From Sphaeroforma sirkka (Eukaryota > Opisthokonta > Ichthyosporea > Ichthyophonida): a stretch of 21,748 nucleotides of DNA. The notes below the pieces were generated by a model. It was not told the DNA's origin and ran no database searches. It saw only the letters and a list, made by a program, of their open reading frames with translations. Location: NCBI GenBank assembly GCA_001586965.3, contig LUCW03000483.1, positions 1 through 21,748 on the forward strand, given 5' to 3'. Position 1 is the stretch's first letter; each line of letters opens with the position of its first letter. This document shows positions 1 to 16,330 of the stretch, piece by piece. Made by a program: the position numbers and the translations under genes.

Positions 1-560
1 TATATGGCAGATCTCTAAGGCCCATCCATGCATATATCTCCATTACAAATATGGACGCCCGCGCGCCACGCGCCCAGTAATGATAGTAGTAATGATATAT
101 TAATGTCGAATATCGGATCTTTGCGCGCACGTATAAGCCCGCGCGCCCGCGCCCGTGAAATGATGAAACGTGATGGCGCGCGCGCACGTAATGTACTTAT
201 GCGCTTGCGCGTGATAATGTGTGATAGTAGTAATTGGCACGCCTCGCCTCGCGCCCGCACATAGGGATAATGTCAGATCGTGGCGCGCGCCTGCGCGCCC
301 GCACGCGCATGTGTTGATGATGCGCGCGCGTGAATGTATGCATCATAGCCCGCGCGTGACCAGCAATATTAGTAATGTTAGCGCCCGCGCGCCGCGCCTC
401 GCCTGCGCCCGCAGGGGGATCAATGTCGATAATGCGCACGCACCTGCGCGCACGCGCCGCACCTCGCCGCGCATCGCCGCCCCTCAATAGATAATGCGCG
501 CGCCTGCATGCGCCCCATCCGCGCCACGTTGCGCGCGTACGCGCGCCGCCCGTTAACGCG
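1..560. repeat. CG-alternating low-complexity block
   Basis: The block is built from runs of alternating C and G (GCGCGC, GCGCCCGCGC, CGCGCACG) broken by short AT islands such as taatgatagtagtaatga. It is very rich in CpG and has no coding signal: the open frames on both strands translate to Arg/Ala-rich strings with no domain. Alternating purine-pyrimidine DNA of this kind can adopt Z-form; that is general knowledge, not shown here. Composition changes abruptly near 560-600 to ordinary and then AT-rich sequence. Confidence 0.75.
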
Positions 561-683
561 TTCGATCGCCAGCTATTCGGGATCAGCTCGGTTGTTTTCG
601 GCGTTGATCTCCATGCCGCCGGTTCGTTCTTTCAAACGGTGCGCATGTTTTTTTTTTGTTTTTTTTATCCTCAGCCGTTTTTT

Positions 684-899
684 TCATTCTGTTTTTTTGT
701 TCTCATGTCCCGCTTCAGGTCGTTTCGCCGCCTTCGAGGCTTCAACTGTCTTCACTGCGGATAGGACAAATATCAAAACATACACCGATGACAAGGGGAC
801 TACACTAACAGTGCTTACGCGCACGCACGCATATGCACCGCAAAAAAAAGGCAGGGACTCGACTGATCAGTTTCTATTTTTACATCTTATATATATATG

Positions 900-956
<57 letters not shown>

Positions 957-3039
957 GTATGTGTGTATGTATATGTAATATGTATATACATATATGTAAT
1001 ATGTATAGATAGATGGATAAAATGAATGGATACACATGTAATATATATATATATAAATATAATGTGAAATATGAAATATAATAATATATATGTATGCAAG
1101 AGTATATATGAGGTAATAATAATATAATATATATACACATGCAATAATGGTATGTGCATGTGTGTGTAAGTAAAGATAAAAGATGGTTATTATGGTGATG
1201 TATGTGGTATAATTTTACATGCATGTATATGTTTTTTATGTATGTATGTAATGTCAATTATGTATATTTATATGTATACGTAATATACAACCAACAATAT
1301 AATATGTATGTATATATATATGTAATAATATGTGTATAATAGCCAATAATAACTGCTGTATGTATTATGTAATATTAATAATAACAACAATAATAATAAT
1401 AACCAATAATATATAGCCAGCCATTATGTATAACATATGTGTGTATAATAATAAGCCAATAATAATAACTGTAATAATGTGGCTGCTCAATACTCTCATA
1501 TAATAATAATAACAATAATATGTATATAATAATATGTATATACTGTAATATGTATGTTGTAATAACAAGTGTAATGTAAATGATGATGATGATGGTGATG
1601 TTGTCTGTGATTTTGATGATGATGATGTTAGTGTTTGCATGTTAATGATCTTATGGTGGTAAAAATGTTTGCATGTTTGTATGCATGTAATATGTGCATG
1701 CATAATATGTATGCATGCCAATAATGTATAATCCATGTCATCAATAATAACATATAATGTGTATATGTAACATGTATAATTGTATAGCCATGTATGTATA
1801 ATGCGTACTTTTCCATAATGTAAATATGTCCTTGGCTTCATACTTATTAACATCAATATGTAATAGTAATATGTATGGTAATAAATAATAATAATGTTAT
1901 GTATCAGCAATAATACATAATACATATAACAACTAGTAGTTTAATAATGCAGCCATGATTACCAGATGTTGTTTTGGATATCCTGCAGAGCAATATATTG
2001 GTGTAATAATAATAGCCAATATGTGTATACAACTATTGTGTAACCAATAATAATAATATGTATGTAGCATATTATAATAACTTGTATATTGTGTAATAAT
2101 ATATAATATGTATGATACTACATTTAATAATATGTATGCCATGTATAAATATGCGCTATAATATATGTATATATAATAATGTTTGTGGGGCACTGAATAT
2201 TTATTATGTTATCTGTATAATATGTATATATATGTATAATACAATAATGTATGTATATATATATGTGTTATATATATATATAATATATGGTATATTGTAT
2301 TGTACGTGTCCATGTATATAGCCAATATATATACCAGCAATATATAATATATTTTACATATATGTATGTATATGTATTTGATGTTGTTTGTAATATGATA
2401 ATAATAATAGATATAACATATATGTATGATATGTATGTAATAATAATATGTAATGTAGCATACGTATAATATGTTATAATTCAATATATCTTGATATATG
2501 TATATGTTGCATATATGCATATTATGCAATATGTATGTATTATATATATATAATATTGATGATACATATGATATGTGTTATATATGTTATGTGTATATAT
2601 ATAACTATATATATAATGATATATATATATATATATATTAATGTATATTGATAATGATGATGAGTGATGTATTATTGATATATATGTATATGTAATATAT
2701 ATAATATATATATATAAGATACATGTATACGCTATGCATATATATAACCTCGTGAAAGAAACTCGGGTATACTTCAACTTACAGCTGTGAAAATTGCAGC
2801 GTGTATGTCTGATTGCGCGAGACCCTTTTGCGCAAAAGTATATTCTATACGCCAATAAATCACAGCTGAGACTGTTATGCGATACGATATGCTTGCATAC
2901 CGAAATCTTCATCTATATTGGCTTTCCTTTTGGCTCTGGCTTCTCTGTTGAGATGTCCCAGTTCAATGATATCTGCCCCTACAATAGATGATGCTGCCAC
3001 TTTGGAGTCCTTATCGTTAAACCGTTTCTTGGTGACCAT
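684..3039 (-). CDS. Putative small lysine-rich protein, two exons (tentative)
   Basis: Exon 1 (3039 down to 2901) starts with ATG and reads 46 codons beginning MVTKKRFNDKDSKVAASS. It is charged, contains GHLNREARAKRKANIDEDF, and ends at a GTATGC donor in phase 1. A compatible acceptor (tttgtcctatccgcag) precedes 754. Joining there keeps frame and gives a Lys/Ala/Glu-rich tail (KTVEASKAAKRPEAGHENKK) ending at TGA, 684-686, for about 69 residues. The intron (755-2900) would be almost entirely AT-rich simple sequence. Without splicing, exon 1 runs on to a TAA at 2875. A nearer acceptor (ttttcacag, near 2785) would end the protein after a few more residues. The lysine-rich character suggests a nuclear or nucleolar protein, but I recognise no family. 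The gene would be divergent from vti1, with start codons about 620 bases apart. Exon 1 looks coding; the link to exon 2 is inference. Confidence 0.33.
880..2740. repeat. Long AT-rich simple-sequence tract
   Basis: About 1.9 kb of degenerate simple sequence. It begins with (TA)n at about 905-950, then shows interspersed TGTA, TAATAA, ATATGTATG and TGATGATGATG motifs without a fixed long period. Reading frames here are Tyr/Ile/His/Met strings produced by composition. No gene is visible. It may lie inside the intron of the tentative small gene at 684-3039. Confidence 0.8.
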
Positions 3040-3440
3040 TTTGAATTTTATTTAACGTATGCACATGTGTTGGTCTTGATAGCTATGGAGATTAAACAGC
3101 AGAGATATGCGCATATGTCTTGGACTGTATGGAACCTTGTCGATGTAGCAACGCTGTTGATTGTTTCGTTGATGAATTGATAAACCATCGTAAATACACG
3201 TGTAGCCGTGTGTGCGTCATGGAAAAGGCTTATCAGAGGCTGTACCGAACTATTCTCAACACCGGTCGACCAATCATTTACATCAAAGCTATCGATGGGT
3301 TGTTTTACTTTTTTCTGTAACCCCCTCTTGCATAACCCGTGCAGTCTGGACTATCCCAATTGTATATCACATTATACCCGTACAGCCTTGCAAGTATCGT
3401 CACTTATCACCCTAAAACATACAGCCTTACAAGTATCATT

Positions 3441-3483
<43 letters not shown>

Positions 3484-3661
3484 TATATACGAGTAGTATT
3501 CGTCACTTATCATCCTAAAACATACAGCCTTACAAGTATCATTATTATATAATTACATATCTATATATATATATATATATATGTAGTATTCGTCACTTAT
3601 CACCCAGCAAGGATACCGATTCACAACCATCTCTACACAATAATATCTTTGTTCCACAACC
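3040..3661. promoter_or_regulatory. Divergent intergenic region upstream of vti1
   Basis: This interval separates the ATG of vti1 (plus, 3662) from the putative minus-strand start at 3039. It should hold the 5' UTR and promoter of vti1 and perhaps of both genes. No core promoter element can be called with confidence because TATA strings occur inside (TA)n tracts. A 66-codon plus-strand frame at 3120-3320 shows no recognisable domain and is not annotated as a gene. Confidence 0.25.
3381..3605. repeat. Imperfect tandem repeat with (TA)n spacers upstream of vti1
   Basis: The segment cgtcacttatca recurs at 3398, 3501 and 3591. The first two copies are followed by ctaaaacatacagccttac and aagtatcattattat, then a (TA)n run and gtagtattc. 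The third copy is truncated. Spacings of 103 and 90 bases differ mainly through the length of the (TA)n spacer. The array ends about 60 bases before the vti1 start codon, so it lies in the likely promoter or 5' UTR. Confidence 0.8.
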
Positions 3662-9777
<6,116 letters not shown>

Positions 9778-9793
9778 ATGCGCAATAATATAA

Positions 9794-10848
9794 TTATAAC
9801 AACGTCCCCATTGTGATAATTCTGATATACTTATATAGTTGGCTGCATCGCCCATTTTTCATTGTGTAATGAGTAACAAACTTTGCCTTTCGAGCATCAG
9901 ATAAGACTATTTTACCAGTGTCCGATTCAAATAAAAATGAACGGTTCATGCCCAGCAACAACTTGTACAATGTAGCCTTCTCAGCATCGTCCTCGTAGTT
10001 ATGTGCCCTTTCTTTGAAACTTGCACTTTTATGAATACACCGTTCGTGTGTTGCAATCATTCAGACACGACTGGCACTTGTTTTTAGTCCATTAAAAGTA
10101 TGTCGCAGCATACAACTCTTAGTGAGAAATGTATACCGTCACAAGAAGGCTTACGAATAAATGGGTCAGCAACTCACAATTTATCATCAGCATGTCTGTT
10201 TTCGGTTTCAAAATTGTACTTGATGAGTGTCCTTTCCACGAGTAACAGGGGCTGTAACCGATGGCTTTTAAGCAGCATGTCTATATCTGGTACAAAACCT
10301 CGCACACAATAAATGTCCTCTCTAAATTCCTCATGTCCTTCGGTTTGTGACCTCATATGATTTCGCGCTAGATATATCCTCGTATTGCTGGCATGTTGAT
10401 GTACTATTTGAGTATAGAGCTGACAGAGTCCGCGATATATCAAAGTTTAGAGGTACACACATCTCCAACACGGTACTTACGCACAATTCCGTAGTCAATG
10501 GGATACCGTTTGTGTTCGCTCCTTCCCATTGGACCGTTGTATATTATTTCCGTGTTTAGTGATTTGCTATGCTGGGCCGTGTCTGAGAAGAGCAGAGATG
10601 CTAAGCTGTGGGTTGTGGCGGCACGTGCCTGAGACTTGCAAGCAGCAGTTACTCGGCTGTTATGGGGTGCTCAAGCGTGGGAAGTCGCATCCTTGTACCT
10701 ACCTGCACATTTTAATGCGCCGGTGGCAAGGCGAGTACTTAATACCTCTTAGTTCAGGATCATAATGAGTCTCGAATGAATCGTTGGGCCTGGGAACGGA
10801 GTAGGCTCTTGACGTAAAGTATCCCGCCACGAGTTGGGCCGTCACAAG
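9794..10848 (-). CDS. Unrecognised multi-exon gene, convergent with vti1
   Basis: Four exons read on the minus strand with consistent phases. A is 10848-10703, donor GTAGGT, phase 2. B is 10566-10481, donor GTAAGT, phase 1. C is 10403-10178, donor GTGAGT, phase 2. D is 10019-9794, ending TAA. Together they give about 227 residues without a stop. Landmarks are FETHYDPELRGIKYSPCHRR in A, NGPMGRSEHKRYPIDYGIV in B, REDIYCVRGFVPDIDMLLKS in C, and YEDDAEKATLYKLLLGMN with LFESDTGKIVLSDARKAKF in D. Exon A starts with hydrophobic and Arg-bearing sequence and no in-frame ATG before an upstream TAA, so the N terminus lies in another exon. I do not recognise the family; a mitochondrial presequence is conceivable but unproven. 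The stop is 16 bases from the vti1 stop, so the 3' UTRs must overlap. Exons C and D are the most secure; acceptors of A and B are less certain. Confidence 0.6.
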
Positions 10849-11022
10849 CTTATTTCCAAGTAGTTAGACCAGCCCAAATATAAATCTCTGAATATGTTGA
10901 ATATGCTCTCGTTGATGGCATGTATGAAAGCTTCTGTATGATTACGGATGAGGTAAACTAAAGCTATATCTATGATTTTCGTGTTTAATGTACAGGCTAG
11001 CCTGGCAAGTATACGGGCTCAC

Positions 11023-11121
11023 TTCTAGACTCTTAAATAAAATGCACGCGCCAATAATTGCCCACGCGTGCGCTCTTCTGCCTTCATCATATGAGAACTT
11101 TATTTTTAATCCTTTTTTTGG
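11023..11121 (-). other. Possible upstream exon of the 9794-10848 gene
   Basis: After a TGA (11124-11122) the frame is open for 33 codons. It reads GLKIKFSYDEGRRAHAW then AIIGACILFKSLE, and runs to a GTGAGC donor at 11022 in phase 0. That phase matches the start of exon A (10848). No ATG lies in the frame, so at least one more exon would be needed. The acceptor on its 5' side is not clear, and the resemblance to coding sequence is by eye only. Confidence 0.25.
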
Positions 11122-11219
11122 TCACTTCTTGGCTGGATCTAATCCTTCACTAGACATATACAAACGTCATGTATATATACGTATATGTATAGTATACACA
11201 GTAAAAATACTTATACGTA

Positions 11220-11222
11220 TAC

Positions 11223-11266
<44 letters not shown>

Positions 11267-11277
11267 ATGTGTGTGTG

Positions 11278-11354
<77 letters not shown>

Positions 11355-11370
11355 TGTGTGTGCGTGTGTG

Positions 11371-11406
<36 letters not shown>
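11220..11406. repeat. Compound (TA)n-(TG)n-(TA)n microsatellite
   Basis: TA repeats (about 11236-11258) pass into a (TG)n run of about 110 bases (11259-11372), with a few GATG and TTTG interruptions, then TA repeats again to 11406. The reading frames through it (Cys-Val and Tyr-Ile strings) are artefacts of the repeat. Confidence 0.97.
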
Positions 11407-11408
<2 letters not shown>

Positions 11409-11489
11409 TATATGCATACATATACATATACATACAGATACATATGCATATTCATATACGAATATACATTCAAAGACTATATATGCATA

Positions 11490-12545
11490 TGAATATCGAC
11501 ATTCATATACATATACATATTTTTTACATGTACATATACTTACACACGCATACGCACATCCACATATACATACATACACATACACATTATTTATGTCTAC
11601 ATATACAAAAAAAAATGTATACATATGCATATTTATTACATATACATATACCTACACGCATACATCTACATTATTTATGTCTACATACAAACAAAAAAAT
11701 ATATACATATGCCATATACTTCACACGCGTACATCTGCATGTACATATGCGTACATACGCACACGTTTTATGTCTACATACAAACAAAAAATGTATACAT
11801 ATACCATATACTTACACGCATACATCTACATGTACATACATACGCATACACGTATTTATGTCTACATACGAACAAAAAATGTATACATATACCAAATACT
11901 TCTTACACGCGTACATCTCGATTTACATACATGCGCGTACGCGTATTTATTTTTCTGCATACAAAAAAAAAATGTATACATATACCATATATTTACACGC
12001 ATTTATCTGCGTGTACGTACATGCGTTACGTGTGCACATACACATGCGCGTATTTATGTCTGCATACAAAAAAAAATGTATGCATATACCATATAATTTC
12101 TTACACGCATTGATCTGCATGTTGCGTACATACATTGCATCGCGTGTTTTATGTCTGCATACAAACAAAAATGTATGCATATACCATATACTTACGCGCA
12201 TTTATCTACATGTGTACATACATACACATGCACGTATTTATGTCTACATACAAAAAAAAAATGTATGCATATACCATATACTTGCGGCGCGTGATTTATT
12301 CAATGTACATGCATACATACACATGCACGTATTTATTTCTACATACAAACAAAAAATGTATGCATATACCATATACTTACACGCATTTATCTACATGTAC
12401 ATACATACACATGCACGTATTTATGTCTACATACAAACAAAAATGTATGCATATACCATATACTTACACGCATTTATCTACATGTTCATACATACACATG
12501 CACGTATTTATGTCTACATACAAACAAAAATGTATGCATATATTA
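11490..12545 (+). repeat. Minisatellite of about 88-bp units, roughly 11 copies
   Basis: Repeated units contain tatgcatataccatatac, ttacacgcatttatctacat, gtacatacatacacatgcac and gtatttatgtctacatac, followed by an A-rich run. The marker catataccatat recurs near 11706, 11794, 11882, 11974, 12080, 12175, 12263, 12357 and 12444, with a final partial copy at 12532. Spacings are mostly 87-88, with some at 92-106. Units nearest the tRNA gene are the most alike; those on the left are more diverged. The plus strand is poor in stop codons in all frames, which creates long false ORFs (for example 11282-12637). The array stops about 14 bases before the tRNA terminator. Confidence 0.92.
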
Positions 12546-12558
12546 AAAAATTGATATT

Positions 12559-12564
12559 AAAAAA
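12559..12564 (-). terminator. RNA polymerase III T-run terminator
   Basis: Six T residues on the minus strand follow directly after the discriminator base of the tRNA gene, as expected for RNA polymerase III termination. Confidence 0.8.
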
Positions 12565-12648
12565 TCTCCCCACCCGAAATCGAATCAGGGACCTACCGAT
12601 TGATGTAACCACTACAGTCGGTTGCTCTACCAACTGAGCTATAGAGAA
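12565..12648 (-). tRNA. tRNA-Tyr (anticodon GUA) with an 11-base intron
   Basis: The 84-base gene folds as a cloverleaf. Acceptor TTCTCTA pairs with TGGGGAG. The D arm is GCTC/GAGC with loop AGTTGGTA. The anticodon stem is ACCGA/TCGGT, the variable loop is AGGTC, and the T arm is CCTGA/TCGGG with loop TTCGATT; the discriminator is A. The anticodon GTA is at 12615-12613. The intron (12611-12601) lies one base 3' of the anticodon, the standard eukaryotic position, and is near-universal in tRNA-Tyr. It contains TAC, which can pair with the anticodon. Removing it leaves 73 bases. Internal A box (TAGCTCAGTTGG) and B box (near GATTCGATTTC) are present. The acceptor stem is weak: pairs 1-72, 4-69 and 6-67 are U·G, and eukaryotic tRNA-Tyr normally has C1-G72. 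The gene may therefore be a variant or early pseudogene. Confidence 0.92.
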
Positions 12649-12721
12649 TGTGAAATATTTATTAATTTTTGCCATATCAATACTGTATTCGAAGAAACCT
12701 GTTTTCTTTTTGTTTTTCTTT

Positions 12722-13732
12722 CTAATAAAAAGCTGCTGTAAAAATTAATGTCGTAGCCAGATCCACTAGGGTTGCCAAGCGAACCTTTTCGGCCTCATCT
12801 GCAAAGTCCTCGAGTATATTCTGCACAGTATTGATGGCAACAGTAACCAAACATCCAGTCACGTAATCCACAGCCCTGATGAGTTTCTCATCAATATTGA
12901 TTATTGCCCAAGATGTTTGAGGCTTTGAGCTACTTCATCAACCGAAGCAGTATAGTCTTTGTATATGATCTGCACCGGTCTCCTTCTGGTCAATGCTGGC
13001 AACACAATGTTTTCCTCTATCCTTAATGTCTTTACTCCCCACGATGTTAGACAAACGTTGTCGTCAGATAGAATGAATTTGATGGAATTTTCCAGGTCTG
13101 CCACACAAAAACTGGCCCTACTGTGTTGAACAACTCTCAGACTTTTTCCGCTAGTCAATACCTTGAAGTCAACATATACCACGTCTCTTGACGTGCCAGA
13201 CAATGCTATATCGTTATTCCGCTTAATATCATCTAACTCCTTCTTAGATAGTTGTCCTTTGACTAAGATTGCTCGTGCTATGCGTTTCTGTAGCGAGTTC
13301 TTTGGAGCTTTATTATATACATCTACAGCAGTTTTTATAACTTTGAGTTTTCTGACCTATTGCAACAGGTGTTCCTGTATCAGCATTTAGGTTCTTCGCT
13401 GCGATTTAGGATTCGCTGGACAGGTATACGATCGTGGACAAGTGTTTGAATGCTTTAGAAACGAATTGACTCATGCAACTCTAACCACATGTTGTTGGCA
13501 ACTCTCTATTATCGATTAGTATTTTCACACTAGGTAATGCCTTCGTTAGTTTCTGCGACTTTTAATGCGACTATTATCTGCTGTACTTATTGTTCCTATT
13601 GCACTACTTTTTGCGTGAGTGTATCTGTTAAATTGAGTGTTGGTATGGTGACTAGGGGTTTCCAATGCCTGTATACTCCGACTCGAACAGGGCCGCTCTA
13701 CCTCGCCTATAACCCTCGGCCCTTGCTGACAT
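12722..13732 (-). pseudogene. Broken unidentified reading frame next to tRNA-Tyr
   Basis: A coding-like stretch of about 335 codons runs from an ATG at 13732 (MSARAEGYRRGRAALFESEY) to TAG at 12722. It is interrupted by about four ±1 frame changes: near 13650 at CCCC, near 13540, near 13350, and near 12908. Several in-frame stops lie between 13620 and 13400. The longest intact piece (about 13355-12901) includes KRIARAILVKGQLSKKELDD, TSRDVVYVDFKVLTSGKSL and SFCVADLENSIKFILSDDN. After the last shift the frame resumes with NIDEKLIRAVDYVTG and ends hydrophobic. A Gln-rich, probably helical segment (VTIPTLNLTDTLTQKVVQ) lies near the N terminus. I recognise no family. Position among retroelement relics suggests a mobile-element protein, but that is inference. 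It ends 74 bases upstream of the tRNA, in the same orientation. Confidence 0.55.
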
Positions 13733-14786
13733 CCTCGCTTCAATCTACCAGCAACAGCACCGTCAAAAACCGCTTACACGCACTATCACATGTTGTATCG
13801 CCCACGCCGATGATTGCAAGCACATATATCACACGTGGCCTGCGGTGTGCGACAACAACCCGCCATAACCGATTTTCAACCAAAATTAAAAAATGCAATT
13901 GTGGTTCAATGGTCAAGTGATAATGGTCAATAGACCATTCCCGGACAAGATCACACGGTAGATGGATGATATGGTACTGAAGGCTTCTAGAATGGTATTA
14001 GGCACTTTATTTTTGGTATATATCAACAATAGAAGCTTAACCTAGGCTTTAACCATGTCATACTTGTGGTTTTGCACCTACCCCAAATGAATATACCGTG
14101 CACCATATGTATACCTGTAACTCATAAAATACTCGTGCTACGAGGATGGTTCAAAAAGAATAATTGCGCACAAACCCCAGCTTAAGACGTTCCGAGTGAT
14201 AGAATAAACTTTGGCCAAATAGCGCAATTGATTCATTCGGCCCTGACCCAAGATTCTGTCCCGGTTCGTACGCTAATTTGTAGATAAATATAAATATATA
14301 CAAATTGATCATAGTCGTCTGAATAGACAAAGACCGCTAGTGACCATATCATTTGTGTTTAATACCTTATTGGTGACCTAGTACGTTGATCCGATGCCCC
14401 AAGCGCGAGAACATTTCATTTAAGAAAATATCACATCCTACCAGTGACATCAGCACGAAAAATAAGCATAAACAATATCCTAGACTAGGTATCGACAGCA
14501 AGTGGTTCATAATTCATGCCTCCTACATTCATCTCATGGAACTGCATGAAGTTCAGTCTATCTTCGCCATAACTGAGTCCGGTCTCTCTGGCTGCTGAAG
14601 CAAACCCCCGAAATTTCCTCGGTAGACTGGCCGTATCTCAGTATTTTGGCACGGACCGCAACTTTGACGTATTCATGCAACCTGTACAGTCTCAGAGCCA
14701 GATCTTATACAAGGTGCTTCAGTCTCGCCGTACTTCGAAGTCAAGAAGCAAAACTCGGAGCATCCAAACAACCCCTACGATCCAAG
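13733..14786. other. Region without recognisable gene
   Basis: About 1 kb of mixed composition. The plus-strand frame 13537-13920 overlaps the minus pseudogene and lacks domain features; the frame from 14386 also looks like chance. LTRs of the neighbouring relics could lie here, but no direct repeat or TG...CA-bounded element could be picked out by eye. Confidence 0.5.
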
Positions 14787-16150
14787 ATGAGTAAACTTAG
14801 AAGGAGTGAGAATACTGACCCGGCAAGCAAAGACGAGACCCGAGGAAAACCTGCGCCGACTAAGAAAGATGACGAAGACACAAGCTCTCAAGACTCACTC
14901 ACCGGAGCATCGAAGTCTACTGATTTACGCTAAATTTCAGTCTCAGTTAGCATAGAGAGAATCTGGCAGCTGAACACGTCATAAACGTATTTATGGATCA
15001 GGTGAGAAAGCAAGCTGCTTGCGTGAACATTTCACTAAGGACAACACTGTTGTGTTAGCCGAGTGGACCTACTCGTAGAAAGCAAGCCAAAGAGGCCGCC
15101 GATTATGAGATCTCATACCACTCCAGTGGAAATCAGATGCTCAATGCTTAGATAGTGAAACCCGCAGAAACTGAAGCTCGAGCAAAAGAAGCCGAGAACG
15201 AGCCGGTTAAGTTCTGAAAACCTGTACATGAACGAGTGCTTGAAGCGAGTATTGACCGTGTAGAAATTAATACTACTCATCCACGAGCTTACCGTGGAGA
15301 ATAAGATCGCGTAATATGGATGAGGTCGATGACTATGCAAACTGACCCCAATCAAACAGAATAGAATTGATTAGATGGTGCAAGATCAGCGGGGCCAAGA
15401 CAACCAACGACACAAAGCCGGGGTATATTAACAACCATGACCTTGAGATGCTGACACGAAGTCTACACGCATATACCACGATAATAGCAACCAATGACAA
15501 TTCTTTTAAGCACTGGATTCCCCATTGATGCAGTCATTCAACTCTGAAAGAACTAATTATTGGATCCTTCACAAGTACATTAATGAGCTCACGCGATACA
15601 GCCGCAATTAGCCAGAAGTGTATTGGCTAGTAACATCCCTCTTAAGTCATGATATGCGTAGTCCAGATATGTGGTCTATATTAGCACCGCCATCACCAAC
15701 ACTACAATTCTGTGCTATATTTTGAATCTCGATGAGACACTTTGCATAACCAGGGACATTATATGAACATCAGTAGTAGCGATCGTGAAAAGCTATATAG
15801 TGAGCTGAGGCTTAAATACGCCAACGATCCACGCGACCAGGGTTACGAAAAAAGTTTTTATCTGACCAGTCTACGCTGGAAACAGTTTTATGAAACTGTA
15901 AGATTCATCCTAAGGATGAGTAATCATGAAACCAATCCGACCAAGTACTTGTCTCAAGACAACTTATCACGAGAAAAACAAGTATAACTACGTGAAACAT
16001 GAATTGTGTCGACCAAATCGTGCGACTATGACATGTACTAGCTTGCGCCCAACGGCTACTGAAACGGCAGACACGCCTCAGCAACGAAAGTAAATTATTG
16101 CATTGATTGATCTCGGCTCTAAGTTATCGCGTATTTTGGATTTTGGAGAT
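14787..16150 (+). pseudogene. Decayed gag/protease-like retroelement relic
   Basis: The relic starts at an ATG (14787, MSKLRRSENTDPASKDETRG) with a charged, disordered N terminus rich in Lys, Asp and Ser. It continues in other frames: 14945-15360 (HRENLAAEHVINVFMDQVRK, then ERVLEASIDRVEINTTHPRA) with five or more in-frame stops, and 15364-15987 (ELIRWCKISGAKTTNDTK and SDREKLYSELRLKYANDPRD). At 16094 the frame reads IIALIDLGSKLSRIL, which resembles an aspartic protease active site (ALIDSGS) with Leu where Ser or Thr is expected. The order, a gag-like helical protein followed by a protease-like motif, is that of an LTR retroelement. No RT follows; the relic stops where the opposite-strand chromovirus ends. 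The gag part does not resemble the gag of that element, so it is probably another family. Confidence 0.45.
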
Positions 16151-16330
16151 TGGCGGGAGGACCAAAATCTATAAGTAGTAGTTCGGAGATTATAAAATTT
16201 AGTTTATAATATCCTACATCTACTAATGTCTCAAATAGGTCCAAGTAGATGAGTCATACTAAATACTCAGGCTATTGGAGCCATCAAAGTGAATTTAGAA
16301 CACTTTGGAAATATTACTATATGTACGAGT

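Noticed and set aside
508..978. 156-codon plus-strand ORF
   Set aside because: It ends in the (TA)n repeat and has T-run-derived Phe strings; the minus strand here looks more coding-like.
880..2912. Many Tyr/Ile-rich ORFs on both strands
   Set aside because: They follow from AT simple-sequence composition, with no domain or splice logic.
11282..12637. 451-codon plus-strand ORF, and overlapping frames at 11260-12096 and 11625-12113
   Set aside because: All are translations of the (TG)n tract and the 88-bp satellite. Three frames are open at once and the unit length is not a multiple of three. The longest frame also runs antisense through the tRNA gene.
13163..13920. Plus-strand ORFs at 13163-13390 and 13537-13920
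   Set aside because: Both are antisense to the minus-strand broken frame, which has the more protein-like translation.
12901..15360. Alternative genetic code with TAA/TAG read as Gln
   Set aside because: The stops in the relics also include TGA, and vti1 ends at a TAA exactly where the family C terminus is expected. Decay explains the stops better.
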